Assembly: GCA_949358305.1 (NCBI GenBank)
Contig: OX442314.1
Location: 65,419,369 to 65,483,368, forward strand
Length of the DNA stretch: 64,000 nt
Direction of reading: 5' to 3'
From: Strigamia acuminata
Lineage: Eukaryota; Arthropoda; Chilopoda; Geophilomorpha; Linotaeniidae
Positions 1 to 9,111 of this stretch are shown one piece after another (within the stretch, counting starts at the first letter, position 1; every line of letters starts with the position of its first letter). The notes beneath the pieces are model-generated. The model saw only the letters and a program-made list of their open reading frames with translations, was not told where the DNA came from and did not search any database. The position numbers were made by a program, and so were the translations under genes.

Positions 1-325
1 GCTTGCTGTTCGTCCCCTTGCTTACGTGGGCGACGAATGCTCGGACGTACTTGTCGGAGATTCGAGGTTCTATTGTTAGCTCGTAATTTGGGTGAGCGTC
101 CTTGACAGACTGGTACGCTCGGAGCCAATAATTGTAATAATTTTGGTCTCCTGACTCGAGTTTCTCCTTGGGTAATTCGTTTAGCTTCTTAAATTCCCAT
201 TTTCGAACGGGGTTCGGACAGTAGAAGAGGCGTGAGTCGTCCTCTCCGCAGTCGGTCTCGTCTTCGGGGTCTGAAGCTGGGGCTCGTGAGAGGGCGTCTG
301 CCACGACGTTGAATTTTCCGGGTCG
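1..325 (-). pseudogene. Pol continuation downstream of the premature stop
   Basis: The same frame as the upstream pol reading frame continues open for 108 codons to the window edge. It begins with the RPGK and DALSRA motifs that end the RNase H region in Ty3/gypsy proteins, then an acidic linker (PEDETD) leading toward integrase. The only lesion visible is the single TAA at 326-328. No integrase motif lies inside the window. Confidence 0.8.
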
Positions 326-2410
326 TTATTCAATGATTAAGTCACAAGCCATTAATTCTAGCTGCCAGCGAGCCATTCTTCCGGACGGTTCCTTCAACGC
401 CATTAACCATTTTAGTGCTTCGTGGTCGGTTTGTACGTTGAACTTGGTAAATTCCAGGTACGGTCTGAATTTTCGGATTGCCCAGACAACGGCTAGACAT
501 TCTAACTCTGTCGCATTATAATTCTTTTCGGCTGCTTGTAACTTCCGGCTGATGAACATCGTCGGGACCTCTAATACTACTCCGTCGATGTCATGCTTTT
601 GAAGCAACGCAGCACCTAGGCCAATTCGACTGGCGTCGGTGTGGAGAGTGAATTCTCGATTAAGATCTGGTAGGGGAATCCGCTTTACATCGATCAGCAT
701 TTGTTTTATTTTGTTAAACGATGTTTCGCAGTGGTCAGTCCACTCGAAATCTTTATCGTTGCGTAACAGATCTGTGATGGGCGCCGCGACGTCTGCCAAA
801 TTTGGGAGCAATCGATTGAAGAAATTCACCATGCCCATGAAACGTTGGACTCCTTTTACATCTTCCGGGGCGGGGAACTGGCTAATGGCCTGGGTCTTTT
901 TCGGGTCGATGGATAGGCCACCTGTTCCGACTGTGTAACCCAGGAATGCCAATTCTTTGCGGCAAAATTTACTTTTCCCTGGATGGATGTTTAGTCCGGC
1001 CTTTGTGAGTCGCTCCATGACGTCATTCACATGCATCAAGTGGTCTGTAAAGGTCTGAGAGACTATTACTATGTCGTCAAGATAAGCCCATGCGTATTTG
1101 TGTAAGGCATCGCCGAGAACTTTTTCTATTAATTTTTGAAAGGTGGCGGGTGCGTTTACTAACCCGAAGGGCATTACATTAAACATCAGTCGACCCTGTG
1201 GTGCCCAAAAAGCTGTTTTCTCCTTATCCTCTTCCCGCAATTCAACCTGCCAGTAACCCTTGGACAAGTCCATGGTCGTGACCCAGTTAAATGGGGCGAG
1301 TTCTCGTAAAATTGCTTCTATTGATGGCATTTGGATGGGGTCAATGACGGTTATGGCGTTTAAAGGTCTATAATCGATGCAGAGGCGCGGTTCGGAGCCT
1401 GGTCGCATGACGAGGACAATCCTCATTCCATACTCTCCGATGGCGTGCGACACGATCCCTTTTTCGAGCAGCTCATTGCACATTGTTCTTACGATGTGTC
1501 TCTTCTGGGGATTCATAGTCTTAAAAGGCACTCGTACCGGTTTGCCCGTAACCAATTCGATCTCGTGCATTACGTAACTTGTCTTCCCTGGATCCTTATT
1601 TAAGTTCTTCGAGTGCTTCTTGAGCATTTCTTCGAGGAGTTTCGTTTGTTCTTCTCCAAGATTGGCGTCTACTGCCAGATTATGTATTAAATTCTCCTCC
1701 TGGAGGATAGTATTAAATGATTTAAAATTATAGTCTTGGATGAACTTTTTAATTTCGCCTCCTCCCCATTCCTCGTCGTCCTTAGCTTTGTCTAGGAGTT
1801 CCGGAGGTATTATGGGTAGTCGTGGGTCCTCGTGGTTGTCGATGTAATTCCACGAACGTGTGACTGGGTTGGGCTGGATGTTCATCCGTTCCATCAAATC
1901 CATTCCTATCAGCAGGATTGTGTCTCGGGTTGGTAACACGATGAAGAAATGCTTAATCGTGCCTCCTTCCCATACGAAATCGGTTGATAACGTCCCCACT
2001 GCTCTAACTTCTCCCGCTGCCGTAAGAACTCGAATATTCTCGTTCATTCCCCGTAATTTTTTCTGTATTTTTTCTTCGAGTGATTCGAACAAGTCGGTGG
2101 AGATAAACGACTGATCCGCTCCCGAGTCGAGTAGTCCCATTAACACCTTTTTGCCGAAAGAGACCGGTATTTTTGCCAGTACGTTCTTCGCTTCTGTTGA
2201 TAGGTTGCAACGAAGTATTCGCTTTTTAAGAGGATTGGCCCCTTGGTCAAGCGGTAAAGTCATGAAAGCGTTGGCTATGCCGTCTTCGTCTCTAATTTCG
2301 AATTCCCGTTTTTTGGTTGGAGTTGTGACTTCCTTGTTGGCAGCTTCCTCGAAAAATTCCAACAATTTTTTCATTTCTTTAATTTGTTTTTCCACTAGTG
2401 TAAGGTCCAT
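326..2410 (-). CDS. pol: Pol, N-terminal part: protease, reverse transcriptase, RNase H (interrupted)
   Basis: 694 aa to an in-frame TAA (326-328). Aspartic protease has D95 in LLDSGAD. Reverse transcriptase covers about residues 300-520 with YLDD at 443-446 (catalytic D445, D446). RNase H starts near 585 with D592 in HTDAS and ends close to the stop. It would be made by -1 frameshifting from gag. The stop falls just before the conserved RPGK...DALSRA segment, which continues in the same frame after it, so integrase is cut off. A sequencing error or stop readthrough cannot be excluded. Confidence 0.9.
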   Translation of the reverse strand: MDLTLVEKQIKEMKKLLEFFEEAANKEVTTPTKKREFEIRDEDGIANAFMTLPLDQGANPLKKRILRCNLSTEAKNVLAKIPVSFGKKVLMGLLDSGADQSFISTDLFESLEEKIQKKLRGMNENIRVLTAAGEVRAVGTLSTDFVWEGGTIKHFFIVLPTRDTILLIGMDLMERMNIQPNPVTRSWNYIDNHEDPRLPIIPPELLDKAKDDEEWGGGEIKKFIQDYNFKSFNTILQEENLIHNLAVDANLGEEQTKLLEEMLKKHSKNLNKDPGKTSYVMHEIELVTGKPVRVPFKTMNPQKRHIVRTMCNELLEKGIVSHAIGEYGMRIVLVMRPGSEPRLCIDYRPLNAITVIDPIQMPSIEAILRELAPFNWVTTMDLSKGYWQVELREEDKEKTAFWAPQGRLMFNVMPFGLVNAPATFQKLIEKVLGDALHKYAWAYLDDIVIVSQTFTDHLMHVNDVMERLTKAGLNIHPGKSKFCRKELAFLGYTVGTGGLSIDPKKTQAISQFPAPEDVKGVQRFMGMVNFFNRLLPNLADVAAPITDLLRNDKDFEWTDHCETSFNKIKQMLIDVKRIPLPDLNREFTLHTDASRIGLGAALLQKHDIDGVVLEVPTMFISRKLQAAEKNYNATELECLAVVWAIRKFRPYLEFTKFNVQTDHEALKWLMALKEPSGRMARWQLELMACDLIIE

Positions 2411-2442
2411 CGTTTTTGAAGTTATCGCGAGCGGATGTGGAA

Positions 2443-5322
2443 TTATTTTTGTTCCGCCCGCGAGTTCCAGTTTTTTGACATACTGTCGAATTTGGCGGTG
2501 AGTTCCTTCAAGACTTTTTCTTGCTCCTTAGCGAGCAATCTCACTAGTTCTTCTCTCTCTGCGGCCTTGTCGTCGGCTTTTTTCTTTGCCAATTTCGGGC
2601 AGGTCTGACGCCAGTGGCCGTCTTCGTTGCAGAAATTACAAGGGCTTTTCTTCTTTCCCTCCCGCACAAAAGGTTTTTTGGGGTAGTCTTTCTTCTCAGA
2701 AGTCGCCTCTGTTTTCGGGTTGTGATGCTCCGATTTTCTGGACTTCATCTGAGGTCGGTAGCTGGGTGCCAGTTCCTTCCCCATGTTTGCATGTACAACC
2801 TCGTTGATACCTTCGTCGACCTCATCGCTTTCCGAGAATTGCTCAGAATCTTCGCTTATTTCGTCTTCCGACTTTTCCTCGGCGGCGTTAGTTTGCGTGC
2901 GATAGGCTTTATTTGGAGGTGGTAACGGGTTGGAAGCTTGTTGGTTTTTCTTTGAGGGGAGTGGCTCTATACTTCCGTTTAGATAATTTCGCGATTGGAG
3001 CAGCTTAGTGGAGTCTATGCTGCGTTCCTGTATTCGTTGCTGCCGAGCCACTCCTAGAGCTCGTTCTTCTTTTGTCAGATTTTCGTTATACCGAGCATTT
3101 ACTTCGGTGTGTTTCTTCTCGACGAAAGCGAGGATGGCTTTGAAATTATCCCCTTTAGGAGCGTTCATTTCTCGTAGGACTTTGGTTGCGGTTTCGTTTA
3201 GTCCTTGTTCGAAGAGAGCCTTCTGAGCGTGTTGGTCAAATGGTTTGTCCATTTCACGGAACAGGCTGTCGGCTCGTTGTACGTACTCCCTCAGAGTTTC
3301 CCCGGGAGCTTGCTTCATAGAGCTTACTCTTTTCTGGATTTCTTGGCTCGTCTCGCCATATTGATTGTGGAACTTTATGACGAAGTCCTCCCAGTTTCGG
3401 GGTTGGACATCAGCGTACCAGTTTCGGGCCCGGTTGATCAGCATTTCTGGTATTCCGCGTGCAACCATTTCGTCGGGTTCCGCTCCTAAACGATTAATCG
3501 TCAGGGCGACTTCGTCCAAAAACAAGTTGCCAGCGTTCCAGGATCCGTCGAACTTAATTAGTCTCAGGGTCGTCCACTTGATGTTGTTATCCTTGCGAGA
3601 ATACAGCCATCGGTCCGCGGAGTAACGTTTCAACAATCCTTCGCTTCGATCGTCTTCCTCGGTCTCTTGGCCACGGCTCTGTTGAAGTTTTTGGTCCATG
3701 GCTTGAAGGAGTTCGTCTTTCATCGTCCGTAGTTGGTTGCTTAGCGAGTCAGTCTCACTAGGCAGCGGTGATGATCGTGGATTGTCGGAAGGGAGGCTTG
3801 GGTAATGCGTACCGTTGCCTGTCAGTCCGAATTGATTGTGTTGGAACGACGTTTGTCCTGATGATCCCGCGGCGTTCGGATTATTCGTGAGGTCTTGCGC
3901 TACCGTTGAGTTATCGGGGTTCGATTTTTCCGGAGCGGAGGTTCGGCTCAACTTTGTTCCGGGCGGTATCAGATCGTCCAGTCGGGTCCCCGTGAGGCCT
4001 TCGTTCGTTTTTTTGATAAAAACATAGGAGTCTCTTCCAGCATATGCTTCGGCGGCGTGCTTCTTTTCGAGGTGATTTTTAACTGCGTTAATCTCCTCGA
4101 GCGTCGGCATGGCCAGTTTATTTCGACCTGCTTCGTTGCGTATCTGGTTCTTCTGATTTATACATCTGATTAGTTCGGTGTTAGGGTCGCCTGGGTTGGT
4201 ATTACTGGTTTGGCCAGTTTTCATTGCAAATGAGTTTTTTATTGCCCATGATTGCGCGCCCTGATTATTCCTCCTATCCTGTATAAACGCCTCGTATAGT
4301 TCTCCTTTGACTTCGTCCGATTCGTTCAAGATGCTATCTAGTCCGTTGACTCGGATACTGCCGTGAGATGCTTGAGAGTCGATACTTTCACTGTCTGACG
4401 TTGCTTCGCCGCCGGTCTCGGACTGCTGTCGATCCGCTCCGACCCGACGTCGTTTCTCCCCGCGTCTGGCCGTGTTTTCTGCCGATCTTTTTTCAGTCCT
4501 CTGATTTACCAGGTCGATTACTCGGCTTAGTTCTGCGTAAGGATCCTTGTCCTGATCGATCTCGATGCCGTGTGCGCAGGCCACTCGAGTTACTTCTATT
4601 GCTTTGGCTACCAGCTCCTTAGCTGTGTGAGACCGTTCTGGGGAGCTCTGTACGGAGTTTGGCTCCGAATGCTGGCTTAACCCGTTGCTTGGTGGCCGGA
4701 TCTGGTAGTCCTTTGCCATTTCTCGTTCGATTATTTTTTGCTTCGCGAGCAATTCTCGAGCCAGCTCGCGCTCCATTGCCATTTGCTTTTCTTGGCTTTC
4801 ACGGGCGGCCGCCATCTGCTTAGCTTGACGTTCTTGTGCCAAGCTCTGTTCCATGGCAGCTAACTTCTCGCGATGCTCTCTGGCTAAATCTTCCATCAAT
4901 TCGTTTTTCTTCTTTTCCAACGCGGCTGTTCTCGCTTGGTCGGCTCGGGTAGCCTCGTTGATAATTGCGGCGCCTGTACTTGCCGCTTTATTTAGAAGAG
5001 TCATTAGGTCCATTTCACTGGGATCCTTTTCGACTGGTCTGGGGCTTTTCAATCCGAATCGAGGGTTTTCGAACGATTTATTTAGTCTGTTTTCTTCGTG
5101 AGAGCTTCCTGATCCTTCGAATTCGCCTCCCGTGAACGGAAGTTGTCTTGCAAGGGGAAGGCCTTCACTTGATGATTCCGTTGAAACTTCAGTCGAGTTA
5201 GTCTCGACTTCTGGTTCCACGTGGTTCGCTTCTTCCGCTTTTTGGCGTTCGATTTCTTCGGTTTCCTTCCTCTCTTTTTCGTCGTTACGCCTTTTTCTGT
5301 CTTCTGCGGTAGTTTTCGTCAT
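2443..5322 (-). CDS. gag: Gag polyprotein of the Ty3/gypsy element
   Basis: 959 aa, complete. Residues 1-35 are highly charged. About 105-205 form a long Glu/Lys/Arg/Gln-rich heptad-like stretch, probably coiled coil. About 215-560 are low-complexity and charged. About 565-750 match the retrotransposon capsid region (a W-Y-A-D-V and Q-E-I-Q-K-R type segment). One CCHC zinc knuckle starts at C895 (C-x2-C-x4-H-x4-C), followed by a basic tail. The protein would form the particle and bind element RNA. It is long for a gypsy Gag because of the coiled-coil N-terminus. ATG at 5322 is the first after the primer site. The last 11 codons overlap the pol frame. Confidence 0.88.
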   Translation of the reverse strand: MTKTTAEDRKRRNDEKERKETEEIERQKAEEANHVEPEVETNSTEVSTESSSEGLPLARQLPFTGGEFEGSGSSHEENRLNKSFENPRFGLKSPRPVEKDPSEMDLMTLLNKAASTGAAIINEATRADQARTAALEKKKNELMEDLAREHREKLAAMEQSLAQERQAKQMAAARESQEKQMAMERELARELLAKQKIIEREMAKDYQIRPPSNGLSQHSEPNSVQSSPERSHTAKELVAKAIEVTRVACAHGIEIDQDKDPYAELSRVIDLVNQRTEKRSAENTARRGEKRRRVGADRQQSETGGEATSDSESIDSQASHGSIRVNGLDSILNESDEVKGELYEAFIQDRRNNQGAQSWAIKNSFAMKTGQTSNTNPGDPNTELIRCINQKNQIRNEAGRNKLAMPTLEEINAVKNHLEKKHAAEAYAGRDSYVFIKKTNEGLTGTRLDDLIPPGTKLSRTSAPEKSNPDNSTVAQDLTNNPNAAGSSGQTSFQHNQFGLTGNGTHYPSLPSDNPRSSPLPSETDSLSNQLRTMKDELLQAMDQKLQQSRGQETEEDDRSEGLLKRYSADRWLYSRKDNNIKWTTLRLIKFDGSWNAGNLFLDEVALTINRLGAEPDEMVARGIPEMLINRARNWYADVQPRNWEDFVIKFHNQYGETSQEIQKRVSSMKQAPGETLREYVQRADSLFREMDKPFDQHAQKALFEQGLNETATKVLREMNAPKGDNFKAILAFVEKKHTEVNARYNENLTKEERALGVARQQRIQERSIDSTKLLQSRNYLNGSIEPLPSKKNQQASNPLPPPNKAYRTQTNAAEEKSEDEISEDSEQFSESDEVDEGINEVVHANMGKELAPSYRPQMKSRKSEHHNPKTEATSEKKDYPKKPFVREGKKKSPCNFCNEDGHWRQTCPKLAKKKADDKAAEREELVRLLAKEQEKVLKELTAKFDSMSKNWNSRAEQK
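2470..2476 (-). promoter_or_regulatory. Putative -1 ribosomal frameshift heptamer (A AAA AAC)
   Basis: The element strand reads A AAA AAC at gag codons 949-951, in the X XXY YYZ phase (the AAA codon begins at 2475, 949 codons after the gag ATG). Pol is in the -1 frame, and I traced that frame from the heptamer through the gag stop (2443-2445) to the pol ATG at 2410 with no stop. A AAA AAC is an established retroviral slippery sequence. I did not fold the downstream RNA. Confidence 0.7.
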
Positions 5323-5396
5323 TTTCTTGCGATATAATGATCGGTCGAAAGATCCCGGTTATTATTTAAAGTTTTGTCGTAAGGTTAGCAAATTCT

Positions 5397-5414
5397 ATCC
5401 CGGACAGGCCCCCA
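5397..5414 (-). other. Primer-binding site, tRNA-Pro-like
   Basis: On the element strand, two bases after the LTR, stands TGGGGGCCTGTCCGGGAT. The complement of animal tRNA-Pro 3' ends, recalled from memory, is TGGGGGCTCGTCCGGGAT. Only the internal CT/TC pair differs. The stretch between this site and the gag ATG (5323-5396) is short, about 74 nt, and shows nothing else. Confidence 0.6.
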
Positions 5415-5416
5415 CG

Positions 5417-6045
5417 TGTCGTGATTCGACTTTGCGGTTAAAGATAATAAATAATACACTCGGGAATACAATATACTTCAAATACTACTTTATTAAACAC
5501 GCTTACTAATACAACTATAAGTTAAGATGTTTCCTGTGGTGGTCCTCGGATTCGGCTGCGAATACGAGTTGCCGCTAAACAATGGCGGATCCAATTGTTT
5601 AGTCCTACGCGTGGTCTGTGTTTGTTGTCTAGGGTATTTCCACGTGTTATTATGAACACGCGAGAATTCGCTTTCTCGTGCGAATTAAACGAATATCGTT
5701 CGGATATTTATTCTAGCGTAGATTGGCTACGCTAAATAAATGTGGCTGTTGTACAGTTGAAATGGTCAGCGGGCACCGGTCCTCGATCAATCCGTGAAAC
5801 GGCCTGAAAGGTGAGGTAAATGGTGCTCTTGCTGAGATTGGTAACTGTCGTGTCGTTTCCGGTCAAGTGTTGACGTTATATATTAACCGGAAATGACGTC
5901 ATATGCAAATCCTTCTGATTATGCAGGTTCGCAGAAACACGAGACTAGTCAGTCTAGTCTGTATTTCTAGCGCGCTCTAGTGGCGAGAATCAATAACATG
6001 ATAATCGTCACCAATTACTTCTTCAGGTGATGCCGAATCACCACA
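5417..6045 (-). repeat. 5' LTR of the Ty3/gypsy element
   Basis: 629 bp. On the plus strand it runs TGTCGTGATTCGAC ... GCCGAATCACCACA, so the ends are imperfect inverted repeats with TG...CA termini. The right limit is the return of satellite at 6046; the left limit lies two bases from the primer site. On the element strand it contains a TATATAA-like box (around 5878-5885), a TGACGTCA palindrome (5894-5901) next to an ATGCAAAT octamer (5903-5910), and an AATAAA signal (5489-5494). The partner LTR is outside the window, so boundaries rest on termini and context. Confidence 0.82.
5894..5910 (-). promoter_or_regulatory. CRE plus octamer in the gypsy LTR
   Basis: TGACGTCA (5894-5901) is directly followed by ATGCAAAT (5903-5910), the POU-factor octamer, beside a TATATA-like box. 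This is a plausible enhancer or core promoter; inference from motifs only. Confidence 0.45.
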
Positions 6046-7600
6046 AAGTCTATTCTCCCAAATCATTGGTTGGATGTTTCTAAAACTTACATTGGAGCCT
6101 TCTACTAAGGTTTAAACACTATTTCTGAACATTCAGAGACATTGGTCTTGTGGTGTTTGTGCTAAGTCAACTGTGATGAGATCAAAAGTCTATTCTCCTA
6201 AATCAATGGTTGAATGTTTCTAAAACTTACATTGGAGCCTTCTACTAAGGTTTAAACACTATTTCTGAACATTCAGAGACATTGGACTTGTGGTGTTTGT
6301 GCTAAGTCAACTGTGATGAGATCAAAAGTCTATTCTCCCAAATCATTGGTTGGATGTTTCTAAAACTTACATTGGAGCCTTCTACTAAGGTTTAAACACT
6401 ATTTCTGAACATTCAGAGACATTGGACTTGTGGTGTTTGTGCTAAGTCAACTGTGATGAGATCAAAAGTCTATTCTCCCAAATCATTGGTTGGATGTTTC
6501 TAAAACTTACATTGGAGCCTTCTACTAAGGTTTAAACACTATTTCTGAACATTCAGAGACATTGGTGTTTGTGCTAAGTCAACTGCGATCTGAAATGAGC
6601 TCAAAATTTTTTTTTCAAAATTTATTGCTTGGGTGTTGCTAAAACTTACATTTAAGGCTTCTACAAAGGTTTAAACACTATTTATAAACATTCAGACACA
6701 TTGGACTTGTGGTGTTTGTGCTAAGTCAACTGTGATGAGATCAAAAGTCTATTCTTCCAAATCATTGGTTGGATGTTTCTAAAACTTACATTGGAGCCTT
6801 CTACTAAGGTTTAAACACTATTTCTGAACATTCAGAGACATTGGTGTTTGTGCTAAGTCAACTGCGATCTGAAATGAGCTCAAAATTTTTTTTTCAAAAT
6901 TTATTGCTTGGGTGTTGCTAAAACTTACATCTACAAAGGTTTAAACACTATTTATAAACATTCAGACACATTGGACTTGTGGTGTTTGTGCTAAGTCAAC
7001 TGTGATGAGATCAAAAGTCTATTCTCCCAAATCATTGGTTGGATGTTTCTAAAACTTACATTAGAGCCTTCTACTAAGGTTTAAACACTATTTCTAAACA
7101 TTCAGAGACATTGGTCTTGTGGTGTTTGTGCTAAGTCAACTGTGATTAGATCAAAAGTCTATTCTCCCAAATCATTGGTTGGATGTTTCTAAAACTTACA
7201 TTGGAGCCTTCTACTAAGGTTTAAACACTATTTCTGAACATTCAGAGACATTGGTCTTGTGGTGTTTGTGCTAAGTCAACTGTGATGAGATCAAAAGTCT
7301 ATTCTCCTAAATCAATGGTTGAATGTTTCTAAAACTTACATTGGAGCCTTCTACTAAGGTTTAAACACTATTTCTGAACATTCAGAGACATTGGACTTGT
7401 GGTGTTTGTGCTAAGTCAACTGTGATGAGATCAAAAGTCTATTCTCCCAAATCATTGGTTGGATGTTTCTAAAACTTACATTGGAGCCTTCTACTAAGGT
7501 TTAAACACTATTTCTGAACATTCAGAGACATTGGACTTGTGGTGTTTGTGCTAAGTCAACTGTGATGAGATCAAAGTCTATTCTCCCAAATCATTGGTTG
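6046..7600. repeat. Satellite array, segment 1
   Basis: About 11 head-to-tail monomers. Monomer starts at 6046, 6186, 6326 and 6466 give a 140-bp period. Diverged B-type monomers (GAAATGAGCTC plus a run of nine T) begin at 6585 (147 bp) and 6864 (138 bp, internal deletion). Both follow a 132-bp monomer lacking 8 nt. The block is repeated after BEL1: the 6585 marker returns at 16521, which is 1240 bp away once BEL1 and its target duplication are removed. No coding potential. Confidence 0.97.
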
Positions 7601-9111
7601 TGTTGCAAACAACGTGGAAATATTTTAGAAATTGCATTTATTACTGTGTTTTATGTCATAATAATTATTCATAGTGTAATTGAGTTTTTGCCTAATATTT
7701 TCATCTATTGCTTTTCAGGTTTTATCTTATTAAAACATTTTCTAGTGTTTTCAGTATTTTTAGTGTCTTTTGTGTTGATATTACATTTTAATTTACTGTT
7801 ATTTCAAGTGTTTTTGAAGCTTTGTGTCATTTCTCATTGATTTCTTATGCATTTTCATGATTTTCGGCAATTTTAGGTACATTCGTCGAAGTGCAGTTCA
7901 GTTACGCTACACGCGTGACGTCATTTTTCCATTACTAGTCTCGTTTCGTTAGAACTTCTAACGTTTCGTTCTATACTTTCCGAGTTGTTAAGAATTCTAT
8001 TCACAATTGCTTTCTACTAATTATTGTCTGCTCTTTCGACTGGTGTGCTTTATTATTGCCCAAGTGTTTTCGTTTCGTCAGTGCGAACGTTCGTTGTCGG
8101 CCACCGCATGGGCGCGGCCGATAATGTTCGGTTCGTGCGGCTTACGATCTATTTCAAAGTGTTGTGTTGAATAAATAGTGTGATTTTGTGCAGGAAATAA
8201 CATTTCCTAATTTTATTTAACATTCCTATGTGGTTTTTATAAACATTCTGTGTATCTAATTTCAAATGTACTGGTTTTACCGCCAATATGACGTTCGAGG
8301 CCGCCATGTTGGAATTTATCGGTAATTCGTTTTTATTTCAATTTGTTTACGATGTATATTGATTGAATTGATTTTACTATTTGTTTACGATGTTTTTTAA
8401 CCTGAATTCTTATGTTATTTTGTGTTTTAAAGCCATTTTAAATTCAAATCTTACGGTTACGTCATCATACTTGCCTGTGATTGGCTATTGCGATCGTCTG
8501 CTACACGATCATTGTTTTGTGCTTCGTTTTCATTGTTTTACTTATTGAATCGAATTGTTATGATTAGCTTTTTTATTCACTGCATTCTTGCGGTCATTTT
8601 GATATATTACAAACTGTAATCCGTGCTAATTTCACAATTTGTCAACTTTGCCTGTATTTCGTTTTCCTCCGTTGCCATGACAACGGAGAATTTTGTGTCT
8701 GTATTTCGCCGCTAATCGGCTTGGCGCGTGCCATTTTCGGTATTGCGCATGTGCGGCTCCCTTGAGGGCCAATTACATTCGTGTATTTTATTCAGTTTTC
8801 ATCTAACCGTTCATTAAAGAAGTTGTTGAATTTTAGCTCGTGTTTAACTTTATTTCCGCCATCTTTTCCAATGTGTCGGGAGTAGTTAATCTCTTTTCCC
8901 CGCTGGCTTATGGATAAACAAGCACTCGGATACCTTTCAACAGTGCTCTCGTTTGCTTTCTCCTCATGCAACAATGGATTCGGGAGTGATTATTGTGGTT
9001 TCCAGCACGGTTTATGTACGTACTTTGCTATACGATCATCAAATCTTAGTGGCGGGAATTTCAAACCGCAAATGCCCATTTCTTCTATTTTCGTGTTGAC
9101 CGACCGCAACA
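7601..9111 (+). repeat. 5' LTR of BEL1
   Basis: 1511 bp, T-rich on the sense strand. The start TGTTGCAAACAAC contains a small terminal hairpin (GTTG/CAAC). Visible elements: TGACGTCA (7916-7923), YY1-like GCCGCCATGTT (8300-8310), AATAAA followed by GT-rich sequence (8170-8175), an inverted repeat CTCCGTTG/CAACGGAG (8667-8688) and NRF-1-like TGCGCATGTGCG (8744-8755). The leader ORF starts inside it at 8910. Confidence 0.95.
7916..7923 (+). promoter_or_regulatory. CRE palindrome TGACGTCA in BEL1 LTR
   Basis: Perfect CREB/ATF-type palindrome in the 5' third of the LTR, with a second copy at 15097-15104. Equivalent sites occur in the LTRs of BEL2, BEL4 and the gypsy element. Confidence 0.5.

Larger units (their letters stand above)
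1..6045 (-). mobile_element. Ty3/gypsy LTR retrotransposon, 5' part
   Basis: Reading leftward: 5' LTR (5417-6045), primer-binding site, gag (2443-5322) and pol (from 2410, running off the window at position 1). Integrase and 3' LTR would lie beyond the left edge. The order protease-RT-RNase H and the motifs LLDSGA, YLDD and DALSRA are those of the Ty3/gypsy group. The right end abuts satellite at 6046 (AAGTCTATT...), so the element is inserted in the array. The left target duplication is outside the window. One in-frame TAA in pol makes this copy probably defective. Confidence 0.93.

Noticed and set aside
639-938. Plus-strand ORFs opposite gypsy pol and gag
   Set aside because: Antisense shadows of the minus-strand genes, without independent motifs.
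6046-7600. Regular repeat spacing like a CRISPR array
   Set aside because: The whole 140-bp unit is repeated without unique spacers and the context is a eukaryotic satellite.
7690-7730. CTTTTCAG in the BEL LTRs as a 3' splice site
   Set aside because: Similar CTTTTCAG occurs in BEL4, but such T-rich sequence arises easily and I could not identify a matching donor or a reason for a spliced transcript.
7562-7840. 92-codon hydrophobic ORF (and its copy at 14743-15021)
   Set aside because: It starts in flanking sequence and covers T-rich LTR; the hydrophobic residues follow from base composition. It is not an envelope gene.
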